Assembly: GCA_031414695.1 (NCBI GenBank)
Contig: JANNWG010000049.1
Coordinates: 1 to 43,709 of the forward strand
DNA: 43,709 bases
Direction of reading: 5' to 3'
DNA from: UKL13-2 sp031414695
GTDB lineage: Bacteria > Pseudomonadota > Gammaproteobacteria > Burkholderiales > Usitatibacteraceae
The position numbers were made by a program, and so were the translations under genes. The notes beneath the pieces were generated by a model. The model saw only the letters and a list, made by a program, of their open reading frames with translations, ran no database searches and was not told the DNA's origin. Shown here piece by piece: positions 8,121 to 16,840 of this stretch (position 1 is its first letter; every line of letters starts with the position of its first letter).

Positions 8121-11100
8121 TTATTCTGATGATGCAATCAAGGCGGCGTTGCCGCCTGCTGCGGCAGTATTGACAGTAAAGGTACGTTCACTCGCAAAGC
8201 GAAATAAATAATGCGGCCCACCTGCCTTGGGTCCCGTGCCAGATAAGCCTTCACCGCCGAATGGCTGCACGCCGACCACAGCGCCGACTTGATTGCGATT
8301 GACATAAATATTGCCAACTTTTGCGCGTGCGCGAATGGCACTGATTGTTTCTTCAATTCGCGAATGTATGCCTAACGTGAGGCCATAGCCAGACTGATTG
8401 ATTTGATCCACCAGCGACATTAATGCGTCCGCATCAAACGCGACAACATGCAGGATGGGGCCGAACACTTCACTTTTAATCGTGTTAAACGTTGGTATTT
8501 CGAACGCGCAAGGGGCGAAAAAATGCCCATTCTCTAACGCTGCTCGGGTAGCCTGCGGCAGTAATACTTGACCGATTTGCGCATAATTTTTTGCCATATG
8601 CTCACGGTGCTTAACCAGCATGTCATAGGCATCACGGTCAATCACGGGGCCGATGTCAGTCGATAATTCGGCTGGATTACCCATGACGATTTCATTCATC
8701 GCCCCTGCCAATAATGTTTTAACGCGCTCAGCAATATCGCGCTGCACACATAAAATACGCAGCGCCGAGCAGCGCTGCCCTGCACTATTAAAAGCGGACA
8801 CCATCACATCATTAACCACCTGCTCAGGTAGTGCTGATGAGTCAGCAATCATTGCATTTAAGCCGCCCGTCTCGGCGATAAACGGGATGATGGCACCATC
8901 ACGATTTGCCAGCACGGTGTTGATTGCACGTGCCGTATTGGTACCGCCCGTAAAGGCAATGCCGTCAACGCGTAAGTCGCTAACGAGCATCGCGCCTATG
9001 GTTTCACCTTTACCGGGCAAAAAGGCAATCGCTGCAGGTGGCATGCCCGCTTCGAGCAGTAATTTCACCGCTTCAAAGGCAATTAGCGGCGTCTGCTCAG
9101 CGGGCTTGGCAATCACCGCATTGCCTGCGGCAAAAGCGGCAGTGATTTGGCCTAAGAAAATCGCTAACGGAAAATTCCATGGGCTGATGCAAACGAAAGT
9201 GCCGCGACCATGCAGCGATAATTCATTGGATTCACCTGTAGGACCTGGGAGCACGTCGGGGCTAGCAAAAAATTGTCGGCATTGCGCAGCGTAATAGCGA
9301 CAAAAATCTGCCGCTTCACGCACTTCGCCGAGAGCATCAGACATAGTCTTGCCCGCTTCACGCGCCATCAGTGCTAAAAAAAATGCACGGCGGGACTCTA
9401 GCAAATCCGCCGCACGATCCAGCACATCGGCGCGTGCATTTGCAGCCATGCCAGACCATTTTTTGGCGATGTCGAGTGCGAGCGAAGTGAGCGCGATGTC
9501 TGCTTCTTCGGCCACACCAATAACCACTCCTGTTGACGGATCAATCACATCGATGGCCGCGCCGCGCATGGTCTCGCCTGCAATAATTGGCTGCGCGTGC
9601 CAATCAATTTTGGCGAGTGGAGCTGACATATCCTTACGTAGCAATTCAATTGCGCTCACGTCGGCGAAATGAAAACCTGCTGAATTTTGCCGCTTAATAT
9701 TGGAGGCCATAAAAAGCTCTCTTGGGTGAGGTAGTTTTGAATTAGCGCGCTGCACATTACGCATACATGCGGCAATTGGGTCGGCAATCACATCATCAAT
9801 ATTGATTAGTGGGTCAGCGATACGATTAACGAATGATGAATTCGCGCCATTTTCTAATAAGCGTCTAACCAAGTACGGTAGCAAATCTTCGTGGCTACCC
9901 ACTGGTGCATAAACACGACATGCGGCAGTTTGACTAAAGTTTGGGTTATCCAGCATGGCGTCGTAAAGCTCGACACCCATTCCGTGCAGACGCTGAAATT
10001 CAAAGCGCGCTTGCGGACTGGCCAGAGTCAATATTGTTGCCACCGTATGGGCGTTATGCGTCGCAAATTGTCCGTAAAACGCATGCGGTGCGTCAAGCAT
10101 TTTTTTAGCACAAGCAAGGTAGGACACATCAGTATTCACCTTGCGCGTAAAGACTGGATAACCGTCCATGCCAAGCATTTGCGCGCGCTTAATTTCGGTA
10201 TCCCAATAAGCGCCCTTCACTAGTCGTAACATGATGCGACGGCTATGCTGCATGGATAATTTTATGAGCCAATCAATGACAAATGGCGCACGTTTTTGAT
10301 ACGCTTGTACCGCCAAGCCTAAGCCTTCATAGCCTTGAAATTGTTGGTCTTGATAGACAGCGGCAAATAGTGAGAGTGATATTTCTAAGCGCTCCGTTTC
10401 CTCGGCATCGAAGGTCAGCCCAATACCGCCATCACGCGCTAACTGCGCCAGCGTGACTAGCTTAGGTAGCATCTCCTGCATCACGCGCGCTTGATGCGCC
10501 CACTCATAGCGCGGGTGCAGTGCGGAAAGCTTTACCGAAATACCAGGCGCTTCAAATACAGACTGTTCGCTTTTTGCATATTCGGCTATTTTTTTAATTG
10601 CATTTTGATAGGCTAAAAAATATCGCTCGGCGTCTGCTGCTGTCATCGCCGCTTCGCCCAACATATCAAACGAATGACGATACTTTGCTTGATCGGTGGT
10701 CACACTACGCGTCAAGGCCTCATCAATATCGCGCCCCATTACAAACTGCTCGGCCATTAACTTCATGCCCTGCTTGAGCGAGGCTCTGACAATCGGCTCG
10801 CCTAGTTTATTAGCCATGCGACCAAGCCAGCCACCCACGTCACTGAAGTCAGTGGGCGCCACATTGACAAGCTTACCCGTCAACATCATTCCCCAGGTGC
10901 CCGCATTGACCAACATCGAGTCACTCGCGCCGAGATGTTTTTTCCAATCACCTTGGGCGAATTTATCGCGGATGAGTTTATCGGCGGTGGCGGCGTCTGG
11001 GATGCGTAATAGCGCCTCGGCCACGCACATGAGCAGCACACCCTCTTGCGATGACAAATCATATTGGGTTAAAAACGATTGCATTCCTGCATGGTTTTTT

Positions 11101-11282
11101 TGCACCGCGCGCACGGAAGTCACCAACGCGTGCGCGGTATCGTTAATTTTTTTGCCCGTTGCCGCGTCAACCTTGGCAATACTTAGCAAATCATCAAGTG
11201 CGATGCTTTCATCGGCTAAAAATGCCTCACGTAATGATGCAAAGCTTGGGGGCGAGGAGCTTGTCATGAGCGTGTTGTTCAT
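8121..11282 (-). CDS. putA: Bifunctional proline dehydrogenase / P5C dehydrogenase (short PutA)
   Basis: PutA oxidises proline to glutamate in two steps, passing electrons to FAD and the quinone pool and then to NAD. In the 1053-residue protein an N-terminal helical region (about 15-140) is followed by the proline dehydrogenase barrel (about 200-480; blocks ISVKLSALHPRYEWAH, LVKGAYWDTEIKRAQ and FATHNAHTV) and by the aldehyde dehydrogenase domain (about 560-1040; ISPWNFPLAIF, FTGGTNTARAI and the catalytic Cys in GQRCSALRIL). The N-terminus begins almost directly with the helical region: there is no ribbon-helix-helix DNA-binding domain as in trifunctional PutA of about 1300 residues, and the C-terminal extension is absent as well. 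So it should not autoregulate. No putP or regulator gene is adjacent. Confidence 0.95.
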   Translation of the reverse strand: MNNTLMTSSSPPSFASLREAFLADESIALDDLLSIAKVDAATGKKINDTAHALVTSVRAVQKNHAGMQSFLTQYDLSSQEGVLLMCVAEALLRIPDAATADKLIRDKFAQGDWKKHLGASDSMLVNAGTWGMMLTGKLVNVAPTDFSDVGGWLGRMANKLGEPIVRASLKQGMKLMAEQFVMGRDIDEALTRSVTTDQAKYRHSFDMLGEAAMTAADAERYFLAYQNAIKKIAEYAKSEQSVFEAPGISVKLSALHPRYEWAHQARVMQEMLPKLVTLAQLARDGGIGLTFDAEETERLEISLSLFAAVYQDQQFQGYEGLGLAVQAYQKRAPFVIDWLIKLSMQHSRRIMLRLVKGAYWDTEIKRAQMLGMDGYPVFTRKVNTDVSYLACAKKMLDAPHAFYGQFATHNAHTVATILTLASPQARFEFQRLHGMGVELYDAMLDNPNFSQTAACRVYAPVGSHEDLLPYLVRRLLENGANSSFVNRIADPLINIDDVIADPIAACMRNVQRANSKLPHPRELFMASNIKRQNSAGFHFADVSAIELLRKDMSAPLAKIDWHAQPIIAGETMRGAAIDVIDPSTGVVIGVAEEADIALTSLALDIAKKWSGMAANARADVLDRAADLLESRRAFFLALMAREAGKTMSDALGEVREAADFCRYYAAQCRQFFASPDVLPGPTGESNELSLHGRGTFVCISPWNFPLAIFLGQITAAFAAGNAVIAKPAEQTPLIAFEAVKLLLEAGMPPAAIAFLPGKGETIGAMLVSDLRVDGIAFTGGTNTARAINTVLANRDGAIIPFIAETGGLNAMIADSSALPEQVVNDVMVSAFNSAGQRCSALRILCVQRDIAERVKTLLAGAMNEIVMGNPAELSTDIGPVIDRDAYDMLVKHREHMAKNYAQIGQVLLPQATRAALENGHFFAPCAFEIPTFNTIKSEVFGPILHVVAFDADALMSLVDQINQSGYGLTLGIHSRIEETISAIRARAKVGNIYVNRNQVGAVVGVQPFGGEGLSGTGPKAGGPHYLFRFASERTFTVNTAAAGGNAALIASSE

Positions 11283-11336
11283 ACGTTATATGTGAGTAAT
11301 GAATACATAAAAGGGTACAACTATTGACCTCAAATG

Positions 11337-11460
11337 CCGTTCGCCCTGAGGTATCGAAGGGTCGTTCAAGTCCTATAAATGAAGCACTTAATGTTGTGTG
11401 CTTCGATACGCCTAGCCTACCCTGTCCTGAGATTCTTGTCGAAGGATCAGCACGAACGGC
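11337..11460. repeat. REP-like inverted repeat element
   Basis: In the 259-bp gap between putA and msrA the two ends CCGTTCG(CCCTGA) and (in reverse) CCGTTCG(TGCTGA) face each other across about 120 bp. The left unit 11339-11361 recurs in inverse orientation at 14841-14863 with 21 of 23 bases identical, and a related core occurs at 24103-24122. The inner part holds the CTTCGATACG and TCCTGAG...GTCGAAGG words seen in dispersed palindromic repeats of many proteobacteria. It encodes nothing. Confidence 0.7.
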
Positions 11461-11483
11461 GGGTGATGAGAAGCTCCTAAAAT

Positions 11484-11551
11484 AAAAGTCGCCTATTGGC
11501 GGACACCTTGAAGCAATTTTGCTCCAAATAGTACGCCAATACTAGACTTTT
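11484..11551. repeat. 62-bp dispersed repeat with terminal inverted repeats, copy A
   Basis: The left end AAAAGTCGCCTATTGGCG (11484-11501) and the right end CGCCAATACTAGACTTTT (11534-11551) are inverse complements at 15 of 18 positions. The core from 11490 to 11551 has exactly the same length, 62 bp, as a second copy at 16777-16838, with both ends conserved and the middle different. The right end overlaps the msrA stop codon, so the last codons of msrA lie in the repeat. It could fold as a long hairpin with a small nested stem (AGCAA/TTGCT). The function may be as terminator or as a miniature mobile element. Confidence 0.65.
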
Positions 11552-12093
11552 GATTTTAATTGATTAACAAACTTCTGCCTAAACTTAGCAAGCTTTGGCG
11601 ATACGACCGCCATGCAATAGCCTTGATTTGGATTTAGTTTGTAGTAGTCTTGATGATAGTCTTCCGCCGGATAAAACGTATCCGCCTTCACAACTTCCGT
11701 CACAATTGGCGCATCAAATAGTTGTTCGCCTTCTAGCGTGGCGATGAGATTGTTGGCAATTTTTTCTTGTTCGTCTGAGTGCACATAAATGCCAGAGCGA
11801 TACTGTGTGCCGCGATCATTACCTTGACGATTTAAGCTGGTGGGATCATGAATAGCGAAAAAAACGCGGAGTATTTCGACGTAGCTAATCAATGTGGTAT
11901 CAAACACCACCTTTACCACTTCGTTATGCCCTGTGGTGCCTTCGCAGACTTGTCGATAGTCAGGGTTTTTAGTGTTTCCATTGCTATAGCCTGAGACCAC
12001 ATCTGTTACACCTAGTAAGTCATCAAAAACGGCTTCGGTGCACCAGAAGCAGCCACCACCTAGCGTCGCTGTTTCGAGTTTGTCAGTCATCAT
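11542..12093 (-). CDS. msrA: Peptide methionine-S-sulfoxide reductase
   Basis: MsrA reduces the S epimer of methionine sulfoxide in proteins and free methionine. The 183-residue protein has the catalytic GCFWC motif at residues 14-18, the GYSNG block, YRQVCEGTTGHNEVVKV and the YHQDYY motif near residue 148, all standard for the family; resolving cysteines may include the one in QGYCMA. There is no signal peptide, so it is cytosolic. Its ATG overlaps the stop of the DUF3047 gene by 4 bp (ATGA), which indicates translational coupling. Alternative start: the second Met. With sodB and the cytochrome peroxidase upstream, it forms a cluster of oxidative-damage functions. Confidence 0.96.
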   Translation of the reverse strand: MMTDKLETATLGGGCFWCTEAVFDDLLGVTDVVSGYSNGNTKNPDYRQVCEGTTGHNEVVKVVFDTTLISYVEILRVFFAIHDPTSLNRQGNDRGTQYRSGIYVHSDEQEKIANNLIATLEGEQLFDAPIVTEVVKADTFYPAEDYHQDYYKLNPNQGYCMAVVSPKLAKFRQKFVNQLKSKV

Positions 12094-12884
12094 GGTTTAT
12101 TTTCTTTCAGGATTGGTGTGGCGGTGAAACGAATATCGCCATAAAACGCAGTGGCGCTTTCGCCCGTATTGTCAGTATCAGTCATGATGCCGAGAGAAAG
12201 AATACGGCCCGGTTTTTCGCCGAATGCTTTTTCAAAATCGCGCAAAATATGGCGCTCGTATTCAAGCCAACTTCCAATTCGCGCTACACCGGTTTCAGCA
12301 ACGATCATTTTGACGCGGGAGGTGTGCGGGCTGTCAATGGTATCGCCGAGTTTGGCTTTGTTTTCCCAGATATACATAAGCGTCGCGTAAGGCATGGCTT
12401 GCCCAGTAATGGCTTTCACGCGGGCGGCCAAAGCGCGATCTTCAACGTCAAGTTTTTGCATATCGCCATCAAAGGTAACGATAACGCGCACGGGAGAATC
12501 TTCTAAATCACGCTGAGTATTATCCGCCTCAACAAGCAAGCGTGGCACCTGCCAGCGCCAGTGAATCCACGGCATTGCGACAGGATCAATATCGAGTGTC
12601 TTTGACAAACCTGAAGCCGATTGCTCGGCGCGCGCCTCAATCACGGTGAGCCCGGCAGCATCGGCCACCAGTCGATATTGCGTATCTTTTTTGAATCGTG
12701 AAAGCTTGCGTAAGCCCCAGCCTACGGGCAGCACGCCATCGGGGGTAGCGCTAGAAAATGGTGAAACTGTTTTCATCGCGGGAGGCGTTGCAGTTTTGGT
12801 CGCGCAGCCTATCATAAACATCATCGCTAACAAAACGGCCAACGTAAATAACGTTGGCCGCAGCAAAAATGCATTTGAAATCAC
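12090..12884 (-). CDS. DUF3047 lipoprotein
   Basis: A 264-residue protein of the DUF3047 family. A hydrophobic leader of about 26 residues ends in the lipobox-like MIGC, so a lipoprotein anchored to the outer or inner membrane is expected. The mature part has the family blocks WRWQVPRLL, SPVRVIVTFDG near residue 130, and the C-terminal MTDTDNTGESATAFYGDIRF. This last block, a beta-strand rich end, resembles carbohydrate-binding jelly-roll domains, but no function is known. It starts 9 bp after sodB and overlaps msrA by 4 bp, so sodB, this gene and msrA form one unit. Confidence 0.85.
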   Translation of the reverse strand: MISNAFLLRPTLFTLAVLLAMMFMIGCATKTATPPAMKTVSPFSSATPDGVLPVGWGLRKLSRFKKDTQYRLVADAAGLTVIEARAEQSASGLSKTLDIDPVAMPWIHWRWQVPRLLVEADNTQRDLEDSPVRVIVTFDGDMQKLDVEDRALAARVKAITGQAMPYATLMYIWENKAKLGDTIDSPHTSRVKMIVAETGVARIGSWLEYERHILRDFEKAFGEKPGRILSLGIMTDTDNTGESATAFYGDIRFTATPILKENKP

Positions 12885-12893
12885 GACGCGCGC

Positions 12894-13490
12894 TTATTGG
12901 GCGAAATTAGCCGCAACAAAATCCCAATTCACAATCGACCAAAAACCTTTAAGATAATTTGGACGGCTATTGCGATAGTCAATGTAATAAGCGTGCTCCC
13001 AAACATCGCAAGTTAATAGCGGCGTCATGCCTTGCGTGAGCGGAGTAGCCGCATTGCTGCTACTTTCTAGCGACAAACTACCATCCGCCTTTTTACACAG
13101 CCACGCCCAGCCTGAGCCAAACGTGCCCGCGGCTTTAGCGTCAAATTGTTTTTGAAATTCATCAAAGGAGCCAAACTGCTTATCAATCGCTTCGGCTAAT
13201 GCGCCGCTCGGTTTGCCACCACCACCTGCCGTGGCTGGCTTAAAGCCCATGAAATAAAAGTCGTGATTCCAAATCTGCGCCGCATTATTAAAAATCGGTC
13301 CCGCAGGCGCTTTTTTCACCACGTCTTCCAAGCTCATGTTTTCAAACTCTGTTCCCTTGGCAAGATTATTCAAATTCGTGACGTAGGTTAAATGATGTTT
13401 GCCATAGTGAAAATCAATGGTTTCCGCAGAAACGTGCGGGGCTAACGCATCTTTGGCATAGGGTAAGGTAACTTGGGCAAATACAGTCAT
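12894..13490 (-). CDS. sodB: Superoxide dismutase, iron type
   Basis: The enzyme dismutates superoxide to oxygen and hydrogen peroxide in the cytosol. In 198 residues it shows the metal ligand His in FHYGKHHLTYV (near 28), NNAAQIWNHDFYF near 69-81 where the Gln next to the second His ligand is typical of Fe-SOD, GSGWAWL near 124, and DVWEHAYYIDYRN near 161 with the Asp and His ligands. Fe or cambialistic use cannot be separated from sequence alone, but the Gln position favours iron. It is followed by the DUF3047 gene after 9 bp. Confidence 0.95.
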   Translation of the reverse strand: MTVFAQVTLPYAKDALAPHVSAETIDFHYGKHHLTYVTNLNNLAKGTEFENMSLEDVVKKAPAGPIFNNAAQIWNHDFYFMGFKPATAGGGGKPSGALAEAIDKQFGSFDEFQKQFDAKAAGTFGSGWAWLCKKADGSLSLESSSNAATPLTQGMTPLLTCDVWEHAYYIDYRNSRPNYLKGFWSIVNWDFVAANFAQ

Positions 13491-13606
13491 GTGTGGCTCC
13501 AGATTGGTGGGGAAAAAATTATTAACGTGATGGCTTCACAAACGCTATTTTGGCAGACCGTGATGACATTGGTTCAGGTGCAATTAAATTATGCTGCACA
13601 AAATGA

Positions 13607-13629
13607 AACAGCCCGCAATGCGGGCTGTT
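13607..13629 (-). terminator. Rho-independent terminator after the cytochrome peroxidase gene
   Basis: A perfect 10-bp stem (AACAGCCCGC / GCGGGCTGTT) with a 3-base loop. On the minus strand the stem is followed by TCATTTTG, a modest T-rich tail. It lies 22 bp past the stop of the peroxidase gene at 13651 and before the sodB promoter, so it separates the two units. Confidence 0.8.
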
Positions 13630-13650
13630 CGAGGCAAAAAGCGCTGAAAA

Positions 13651-14673
13651 TCAAGGTAGGACAGGGCGCTCTAGCTTTTCATCGCTTGTTAACGCTGTGA
13701 GATAAACCACAATTTTCTTAATCTCTGCAGGTGTTAAGTCAGTTTTTTGTATCAATGGCGATTTATTTGGGTCAGGATTGCCGCCATTAGCCATGTATGT
13801 CACCGCCTCTTCCAGAGTGGCAACACTACCATCATGGAAGTATGGTGCTGATAGCGCAATGGAGCGTAATGTTGGCGTTTTGAATGCCGACGTATCTTCC
13901 ACTTTTTTACTCACATTAAAGCGGCCTAAATCTTTCTTTTCTTTATTCGCCTCTAAGCCAATATTGTAAAAATCGCTATTGGAATAAACTGGCGGCGTAT
14001 GACAAACCACGCAACGACCTTTACTCATAAATAAGGTAAAGCCGTCTTTTGCATCCGCCGATACCGCATTCATATCGCCTTTTTCGTAGCGATCCCAAGG
14101 CGAGTCGCCACTATTTTTGGTGCGAATGTAGGTGGCAAGTGCTTGTACAATATTGTCACCCGTTGCGGCACCACCAAATACGGCTTGAAACTGTGCCGCG
14201 TAACCTGGCACGCTGTTAACTAGGGTTGCCATTTTTGCAGGGTCAGCGCTCATCTGGCCTTTCCATGCGGCGGTGATTTGCCCTTCTAATGTGGCGGCAC
14301 GGCCATCCCAATACCATGATGACAAATACGCCACGTTATATAGGGTAGGCGTGTGACGTGTATTCATTGTGCCGTCATCTTTTTTGCTTAGCTTATTGCC
14401 ATCGGTCCAGCCAAGATGACGATAGTGGCAACTCTCACATGAGTTTTGCCCAGAGTTGGAAAGACGCTTATCAAAAAAAAGTTGTTTGCCTAATGCTGTC
14501 TTGGCGGGTGTAATGGGATTCGTGCTGGGTGCAGGTGGTTCTGATAATTTTGAAAGTCTCGACTCTACGGCAGCAGGTTCTGCTGGCTTTGATGACTTAT
14601 CCACATGCATACAACTGCTCATGAACAACACCAAGGCAGATGCACTAATGACGGTTTTAATTATTTTTTTCAT
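13651..14673 (-). CDS. Dihaem cytochrome c peroxidase / MauG-family lipoprotein
   Basis: The 340-residue protein starts with a lipoprotein signal ending in FMSSC (Cys21), so it should be a periplasmic lipoprotein. Two haem c sites are seen: CESCH at 79-83 and CVVCH at 221-225. In between are the TPTLYNVAY and YWDGRAATLEGQ blocks, and after the second site come KTPTLRSIALSAPYFHDGS and the TPAEIKKIVVYLTAL helix, as in bacterial cytochrome c peroxidases and MauG relatives. The likely reaction is reduction of hydrogen peroxide using electrons from a small cytochrome c; candidates are the monohaem cytochromes at 25349-26037. The ATG is preceded by a strong AGGAGAAG site. The gene is divergent from moaA. 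Confidence 0.9.
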   Translation of the reverse strand: MKKIIKTVISASALVLFMSSCMHVDKSSKPAEPAAVESRLSKLSEPPAPSTNPITPAKTALGKQLFFDKRLSNSGQNSCESCHYRHLGWTDGNKLSKKDDGTMNTRHTPTLYNVAYLSSWYWDGRAATLEGQITAAWKGQMSADPAKMATLVNSVPGYAAQFQAVFGGAATGDNIVQALATYIRTKNSGDSPWDRYEKGDMNAVSADAKDGFTLFMSKGRCVVCHTPPVYSNSDFYNIGLEANKEKKDLGRFNVSKKVEDTSAFKTPTLRSIALSAPYFHDGSVATLEEAVTYMANGGNPDPNKSPLIQKTDLTPAEIKKIVVYLTALTSDEKLERPVLP

Positions 14674-14698
14674 TTCTTCTCCTATTGGCTACAACATA

Positions 14699-14725
14699 AA
14701 ATTTAGCTACAGACAAATTTAGCTA
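14699..14725. promoter_or_regulatory. 11-bp direct repeat upstream of the peroxidase gene
   Basis: The 11-mer AAATTTAGCTA occurs perfectly at 14699-14709 and 14715-14725, a 16-bp period, starting 26 bp upstream of the peroxidase ATG. It is within the region where a promoter would be expected. It could be a tandem operator; no regulator can be named. Confidence 0.45.
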
Positions 14726-14840
14726 TACGGATATTACGCCGAATAATATATTTTGGCTTTGCTGTTCCTGGAAATTAACACCGTTGTGTTTGTTTTACTA
14801 CGCTTGACTCTGCCGTAACAATGGATTTATCCATCTTAAG

Positions 14841-14863
14841 CCCTTCGATACCGCAAGGCGAAC
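14841..14863 (-). repeat. REP-like repeat, isolated half
   Basis: On the minus strand this segment matches the left unit of the 11337-11460 element at 21 of 23 bases. It stands alone in the peroxidase/moaA spacer without an opposite arm. Confidence 0.6.
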
Positions 14864-14958
14864 AGCGAAATTCTGACGAGCTGAAAATTAATAATAGCTA
14901 AGATTGATATTTGCAATGGCGGCATCGCTATGCAGAAATTCGTCGCTATACTTCTTGA

Positions 14959-16059
14959 ATGAAATCAACCGTTATTCCCATTTTCGACGCACGCCGTAAC
15001 GTGCTGCCCGCACAAAATCTACATGCGGCAATGAATAATGATGATCCGTTAATTGATAAGCGCGGCAGAGCAATGCGCGATTTACGTATTTCGGTGACGG
15101 ATCGGTGTAATTTTCGCTGCACCTATTGCATGCCAAAAGACGTTTTTGATAACTCTTATCAATATTTGCCACATCAAGAGGTTTTAACGTTTGAAGAGAT
15201 TGCCCGTATTGCAAAAGTGGCGGTGAGTCTCGGTGTACGAAAGCTACGCTTAACGGGCGGCGAGCCGCTGATGCGAAAAGGTATTGAGACATTAATTACG
15301 ATGCTTGCCGCATTACGCGCCGATGCAGCCGATCTCGACATTACGCTCACCACTAACGGTGCCGCGCTGGCTGCAAAAGCCGTTGCGTTAAAAGCAGCTG
15401 GCTTAAATCGTTTAACTATTTCGCTTGATTCACTCGATGACGCCACTTTTCGCGCGATGAATGATGTTAATTTTCCCGTTGCCAATGTACTTAAAGCAAT
15501 TGAAACCGCCGCCGCCGCGGGTTTTACCGATACCAAAATCAATATGGTGGTGAAACGTGGCGTGAACGACTCGCATATTATCGACATGGCGCGCTATTTC
15601 AAAGGCACGCCCAATATCGTGCGCTTTATCGAGTACATGGATGTGGGGGCAACAAACGGCTGGCGCATGGATGACGTCATCGCCTCAGCGGACATCGTGC
15701 AGCAAATCAACGCCGTTTTTCCACTGGTGGCAGCTCACGCAAGCCATCAAGGTGAAGTCGCCACGCGCTGGAAATATGCGGATGGGCAAGGTGAAATTGG
15801 TGTGATTTCTAGCGTAACAGAAGCATTTTGTGCAAGCTGCACTAGAGCGAGACTTTCCACAGATGGCGCGCTCTACACATGTTTATTCGCGCAGCGTGGC
15901 ACTGACTTAAAAACACTACTGCGCAGCGGCGCAGATGACGCCACACTGCGTCATGCATTAGCCACGATATGGATACCACGCGATGATAATTATTCCGAAA
16001 TCAGGACGGCTGAAACGACGACGCGTGCTAAGGTTGAGATGAGTTTTATAGGCGGTTAG
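14959..16059 (+). CDS. moaA: GTP 3',8-cyclase, molybdenum cofactor step 1
   Basis: MoaA, a radical SAM enzyme, rearranges GTP to 3',8-cyclo-GTP, which MoaC turns into cPMP. The 366-residue protein has the SAM cluster motif DRCNFRCTYCMP with C50, C54 and C57, the TGGEPL block near 105, a second iron-sulphur site with FCASCTRARLSTDG and CLF near residues 290-315, and the functionally needed C-terminal GG. The N-terminal extension of about 40 residues before the radical SAM core is usual in betaproteobacterial MoaA, which supports the ATG at 14959 over the internal Met25. No moaC, moaD or moaE is in the window. Genes for later steps (mobA, moeA) follow on the same strand. Confidence 0.95.
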   Translation: MKSTVIPIFDARRNVLPAQNLHAAMNNDDPLIDKRGRAMRDLRISVTDRCNFRCTYCMPKDVFDNSYQYLPHQEVLTFEEIARIAKVAVSLGVRKLRLTGGEPLMRKGIETLITMLAALRADAADLDITLTTNGAALAAKAVALKAAGLNRLTISLDSLDDATFRAMNDVNFPVANVLKAIETAAAAGFTDTKINMVVKRGVNDSHIIDMARYFKGTPNIVRFIEYMDVGATNGWRMDDVIASADIVQQINAVFPLVAAHASHQGEVATRWKYADGQGEIGVISSVTEAFCASCTRARLSTDGALYTCLFAQRGTDLKTLLRSGADDATLRHALATIWIPRDDNYSEIRTAETTTRAKVEMSFIGG

Positions 16060-16098
16060 AATAACGTCACAGATCACCGCCAAAGAAAAACGTAAGTC

Positions 16099-16773
16099 AT
16101 GCACATCCCCGCCCTCCTCCAGTTTTTAGCCGAACTTCACGATAACAACAACAAGTCGTGGTTTTTGCACAATAAGCCGCATTACGATATTTTGCGTAGC
16201 GAGTTTATTGATCTGGTGGCTGACGTTGCCAAACAATTGCAAAAATTTGACACTAATCTTGGCCCTGTTGACGCTAAAAAAACGTTATTTCGTATTTACC
16301 GTGACGTGCGTTTTACGAAAGATAAAGCGCCGTTCAAGAATCATATCGGGGCGGTAATTGGGGCGCGCACCACGGACAAAACAAAGCCAGTTTATTATTT
16401 TCATATTGACCATCGCGGCACGTTGTTAGTGGCATGCGGATTATATTCGCCGGATAAAGACGTACACAAAAACATCCGTGATGCCCTAGTCGCGGAGCCA
16501 AAAAAATTTACCGCTGCGATCAACCAAAAAGAGTTTGTCGCTGTCTATAAAGCATTGTCAGACGAAGATCGTATGACGCGCCCGCCAAAAGGCTACGCAG
16601 CGGATTTACCGTTAATTGATTACATTAAAAATCGTCATTTTATTTGCGTCACCAAAATTAGTCTCGCTAAAAAACCACCGAAAGATATCGCCACATGGAT
16701 TGCCGCGCAATGTGAAGCGGCCTATCCAGTGATGAAGTGGTTACGCAGCGCCAGCAGCACGCAAAAACCATAA
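16099..16773 (+). CDS. DUF2461 family protein
   Basis: A 224-residue soluble protein of the DUF2461 (TIGR02453-type) family. Visible family blocks: the N-terminal FLAELHDNNNKSWF, LFRIYRDVRFTKDKAPFKNH near residues 74-93, YYFHIDHRG near 110, and the ALSDEDRMTRPPKGY segment near 155. No enzymatic role is established; the conserved Arg, Asp and Lys in the RIYRDVRF block suggest ligand or nucleic acid binding. It starts 39 bp after moaA, in line with the cofactor genes, but there is no known link to molybdenum metabolism. Confidence 0.85.
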   Translation: MHIPALLQFLAELHDNNNKSWFLHNKPHYDILRSEFIDLVADVAKQLQKFDTNLGPVDAKKTLFRIYRDVRFTKDKAPFKNHIGAVIGARTTDKTKPVYYFHIDHRGTLLVACGLYSPDKDVHKNIRDALVAEPKKFTAAINQKEFVAVYKALSDEDRMTRPPKGYAADLPLIDYIKNRHFICVTKISLAKKPPKDIATWIAAQCEAAYPVMKWLRSASSTQKP

Positions 16774-16838
16774 ACACGCCTATTGGCGGCTTATTTCAGA
16801 CATTTATTCGCTAAGAAACCCGTCAATACTAGACTTTA
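16771..16838. repeat. 62-bp dispersed repeat with terminal inverted repeats, copy B
   Basis: The 62-bp core 16777-16838 begins with CGCCTATTGGCGG, identical to copy A at 11490, and ends with CGTCAATACTAGACTTTA, 16 of 18 bases matching copy A. The left extension to 16771 overlaps the stop of the DUF2461 gene, and the right end lies 2 bp before the ATG of the small membrane protein, so this copy provides that gene's leader. Confidence 0.65.
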
Positions 16839-16840
16839 CT

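Noticed and set aside
8653..9294. A 213-codon plus-strand frame inside putA
   Set aside because: Opposite strand of the aldehyde dehydrogenase domain; Ala/Ser/Pro-rich shadow composition.
14674..14958. A molybdenum cofactor riboswitch upstream of moaA
   Set aside because: I see no set of paired helices of the needed size; the spacer has only the 11-bp repeat and the isolated REP-like unit.
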